Below are positions 62,302 to 64,000 of a stretch of DNA of 64,000 bases, piece by piece; position 1 is the first letter of the stretch; each line of letters begins with the position of its first letter. The stretch covers positions 372,001-436,000 of the forward strand of contig NC_134954.1 of assembly GCF_965638725.1 (NCBI RefSeq), in the 5' to 3' direction. Source of the DNA: Aptenodytes patagonicus (lineage: Eukaryota; Chordata; Aves; Sphenisciformes; Spheniscidae). A program made the translations under genes and the position numbers. Below the pieces are notes generated by a model, which saw only the letters and a list, made by a program, of their open reading frames with translations, ran no database searches and was not told the origin of the DNA.

Positions 62302-63015
62302 CTGGAGAGAGAATTTTTTTTTTTTTTAGTAAATTAAAACCTCATTTAGCCCAACAGGAAGAGAAACAATTCTAGCAGATAGCTATTACATTGCACAATA
62401 AAAGAATACAACAAAGTTCACTTAAATACCATCTGATACTAAAATATACTGGTTGGTATAGTAAGTTAGACATGTTCTGTCACTGCAAGAGAAAAATAAC
62501 AAGATGTTATTTTATTTCTTAGAATTCTGTATTGCTACAGAAACAAACTACATATTTGAGGACTCTAGAAACAACAGTACCTCTGCATTGCAGCTATTGT
62601 CACTCCTAATTGCTTAGCGCAAAGAAGTTGGTCTGCAATCTAATTAATCATTTTCATTGTAAACCTCTGGTTTTACCAAATTTAGAAATGCACCTGAACC
62701 ATGAAAAAACAGTTTTGCAAAATATGGGAAGACAGATTTGTCAGTATTCAAAAGTCAAACTGAAAGTTAAGGGAGGTGGGAGAAGTTTAACACCAGCACA
62801 ATGAATTGGGCTCAGTGCTTTTATGTGTCGGCGTCAGTCTTTATATGCTCCAGTAATTTTGGAGAAAAAACACCCCAAAATTGCAAACACTTAAAAGCTG
62901 GAGAGATGCAGTCAGCAGGAGCACAAGTCACAGCATACAGAACGGACAGATGGTTCAGGTTAAATCATTAGTATAAAGGCCTGTGTACAACCCACCCCAT
63001 GGACGTGGCTCTTAC
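62302..63015. other. Putative intron of the minus-strand candidate, nothing else seen
   Basis: 714 bases of AT-rich DNA between the two candidate exons. No repeat or RNA gene is recognised. Confidence 0.3.
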
Positions 63016-63054
63016 CTGGGAAGTTGAAAGAACTGAGTCTGTCTCGCCAGGGCT
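63016..63054 (-). other. Candidate penultimate exon of the same minus-strand gene
   Basis: The donor (CCCAG, then GTAAGAG) is the best minus-strand donor I noticed in this region. Acceptors on its upstream side are TTCTGCAG at 63055 (39-base exon, 13 codons, phase 0), TGATTTAG at 63090 (74 bases), and a stronger-looking TTTTCTTGGCTGCAG near 63145 whose product has stops in all frames. The uncertainty about which acceptor applies is the main weakness of this model. Confidence 0.25.
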
Positions 63055-63089
63055 CTGCAGAACTGAACCACATCAGTCCCAGCGCTTGT

Positions 63090-64000
63090 CTAAATCAGAG
63101 CAGAGGTAAGCACAGGTCACCCAACCTTTCTTCTGCTTCCTGCAGCCAAGAAAATGAAAGATTAAAGCCAACTAGAGAAATGCATTTGCTAAATTTACCC
63201 AGCACTTTTATGACTGGGTTCCTGGTTTCTAGGTTTGGTTTTGTTTCCCCTATGGAAAAAGGCCACAGGAGATTTCAAAGAGAGTCAGCTGGTGACAACA
63301 GAAGGGAAAGCAATAGACCTTACCTTACACAAGCAATGGCCAAATACATTGGGGGGGGGGGGGAGGGAAGTACAGCCAATACTTTCTTGGACAGAAGCAG
63401 AATTTTTGAAGTTGACAGTGCAACAGCAACACAAGCAGTTTACTTTTAGACTATTACAACAATTTAAAGAGGGTAATAGATTCACTGTATTCTGGCTTAC
63501 TGTATTAATACACAGACTACAGAGAGAGAAGGACACCTTGACAAATCCTGGAATACCAGGAAATTTTAATCCATCTTTAGATTTGTCTCCTTTTATCTAG
63601 TTAAAACAAATGAAGTGCAAAGCAGTATGGCCCTCTAAGGCTTGGTGGCTCCCCCACCAAGCCATCTACCCCAGCTGCGGCAGGTGCTTGAGAACCGTCT
63701 CACTACTTATTTCCCCATTCTGCCACTGGAAATGCATCACAGTTACGCCACAGCATCTGCTCCTTTTGGCTAATACAGTGCTGACAATGGTTGGGTTTTT
63801 TTTGTTTTGTTTTTTACAGGTGTAAACACATGTCCTGTGAGTAACACCAGAAGCAAAGGGCCTGCCACCTGAACTGCCCTTTCATAGTGCCTCAGGACAC
63901 TGGACCTCTTTCACAATGCGTTCTTGAGCTAAAAAGCATTTTCTTTATTAGTGAATGGCAAGTGTTTTCATACTTTCATGTTGTCCGCTAAGGTTAAACA
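63090..64000. other. Right end of window, nothing certain
   Basis: Contains a run of 13 G at 63351-63363 and a T-rich tract near 63795-63817. A minus-strand donor-like CTTGTGTAAG-GTAAGG lies at about 63320, but the preceding sequence does not look coding. Confidence 0.4.

Overview
The window is vertebrate nuclear DNA, most likely from a bird; a crocodilian or turtle is not excluded. The evidence is CR1 LINEs with the typical sauropsid 3' end, no SINEs, compact introns, CpG islands set in AT-richer DNA, and a second HES6-like gene of a type I do not know from placental mammals. No viral or bacterial genes are seen.

Only two genes are certain, both on the + strand and both encoding bHLH-Orange repressors of the hairy/E(spl) family that end in WRPW. 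The first (CDS 16831-18580, four exons, 227 aa) is a HES8/Her8a-type gene, probably one of the two chick genes called 'HES6-like'. The second (CDS 50121-51069, four exons, 227 aa) is HES6. They share intron phases 0, 0, 1, the same predicted length, and an identical GYIQCMHEVH core in the Orange domain. They look like an ancient tandem pair separated by about 31 kb without recognisable coding sequence. Both are expected to act in the nucleus in the Notch/proneural circuit of neurogenesis. Their promoters look different. HES8 has a TATA box, a Notch-type RBPJ site with a possible inverted partner, and a HOX/PBX/MEIS composite site. HES6 is a CpG-island promoter with CCAAT boxes and a SOX-POU composite motif beside a TATA-like box, and I see no RBPJ site in it.

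Layout: 1-310, unremarkable. 310-1310, a CpG island that is probably the promoter of an unidentified gene. 1325-16600, non-coding DNA with an AT microsatellite, a small minisatellite, one weak candidate exon, a CR1 (12266-13216) and two octamer elements. 16600-18900, HES8. 18900-49640, a large intergenic interval with an L2-like LINE relic (about 35660-36055), an older CR1 (about 38795-39290), simple repeats, a promoter-like CCAAT/TATA module and a few unexplained open frames. 49640-51810, HES6. 51810-64000, non-coding DNA with possible 3'-terminal exon(s) of an unidentified minus-strand gene near 62168-63054.

Most long open frames in the window lie in GC-rich islands or in antisense of repeats and are not genes. 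I could not run alignments, so ancestry and conservation statements rest on recognised motifs and family knowledge.
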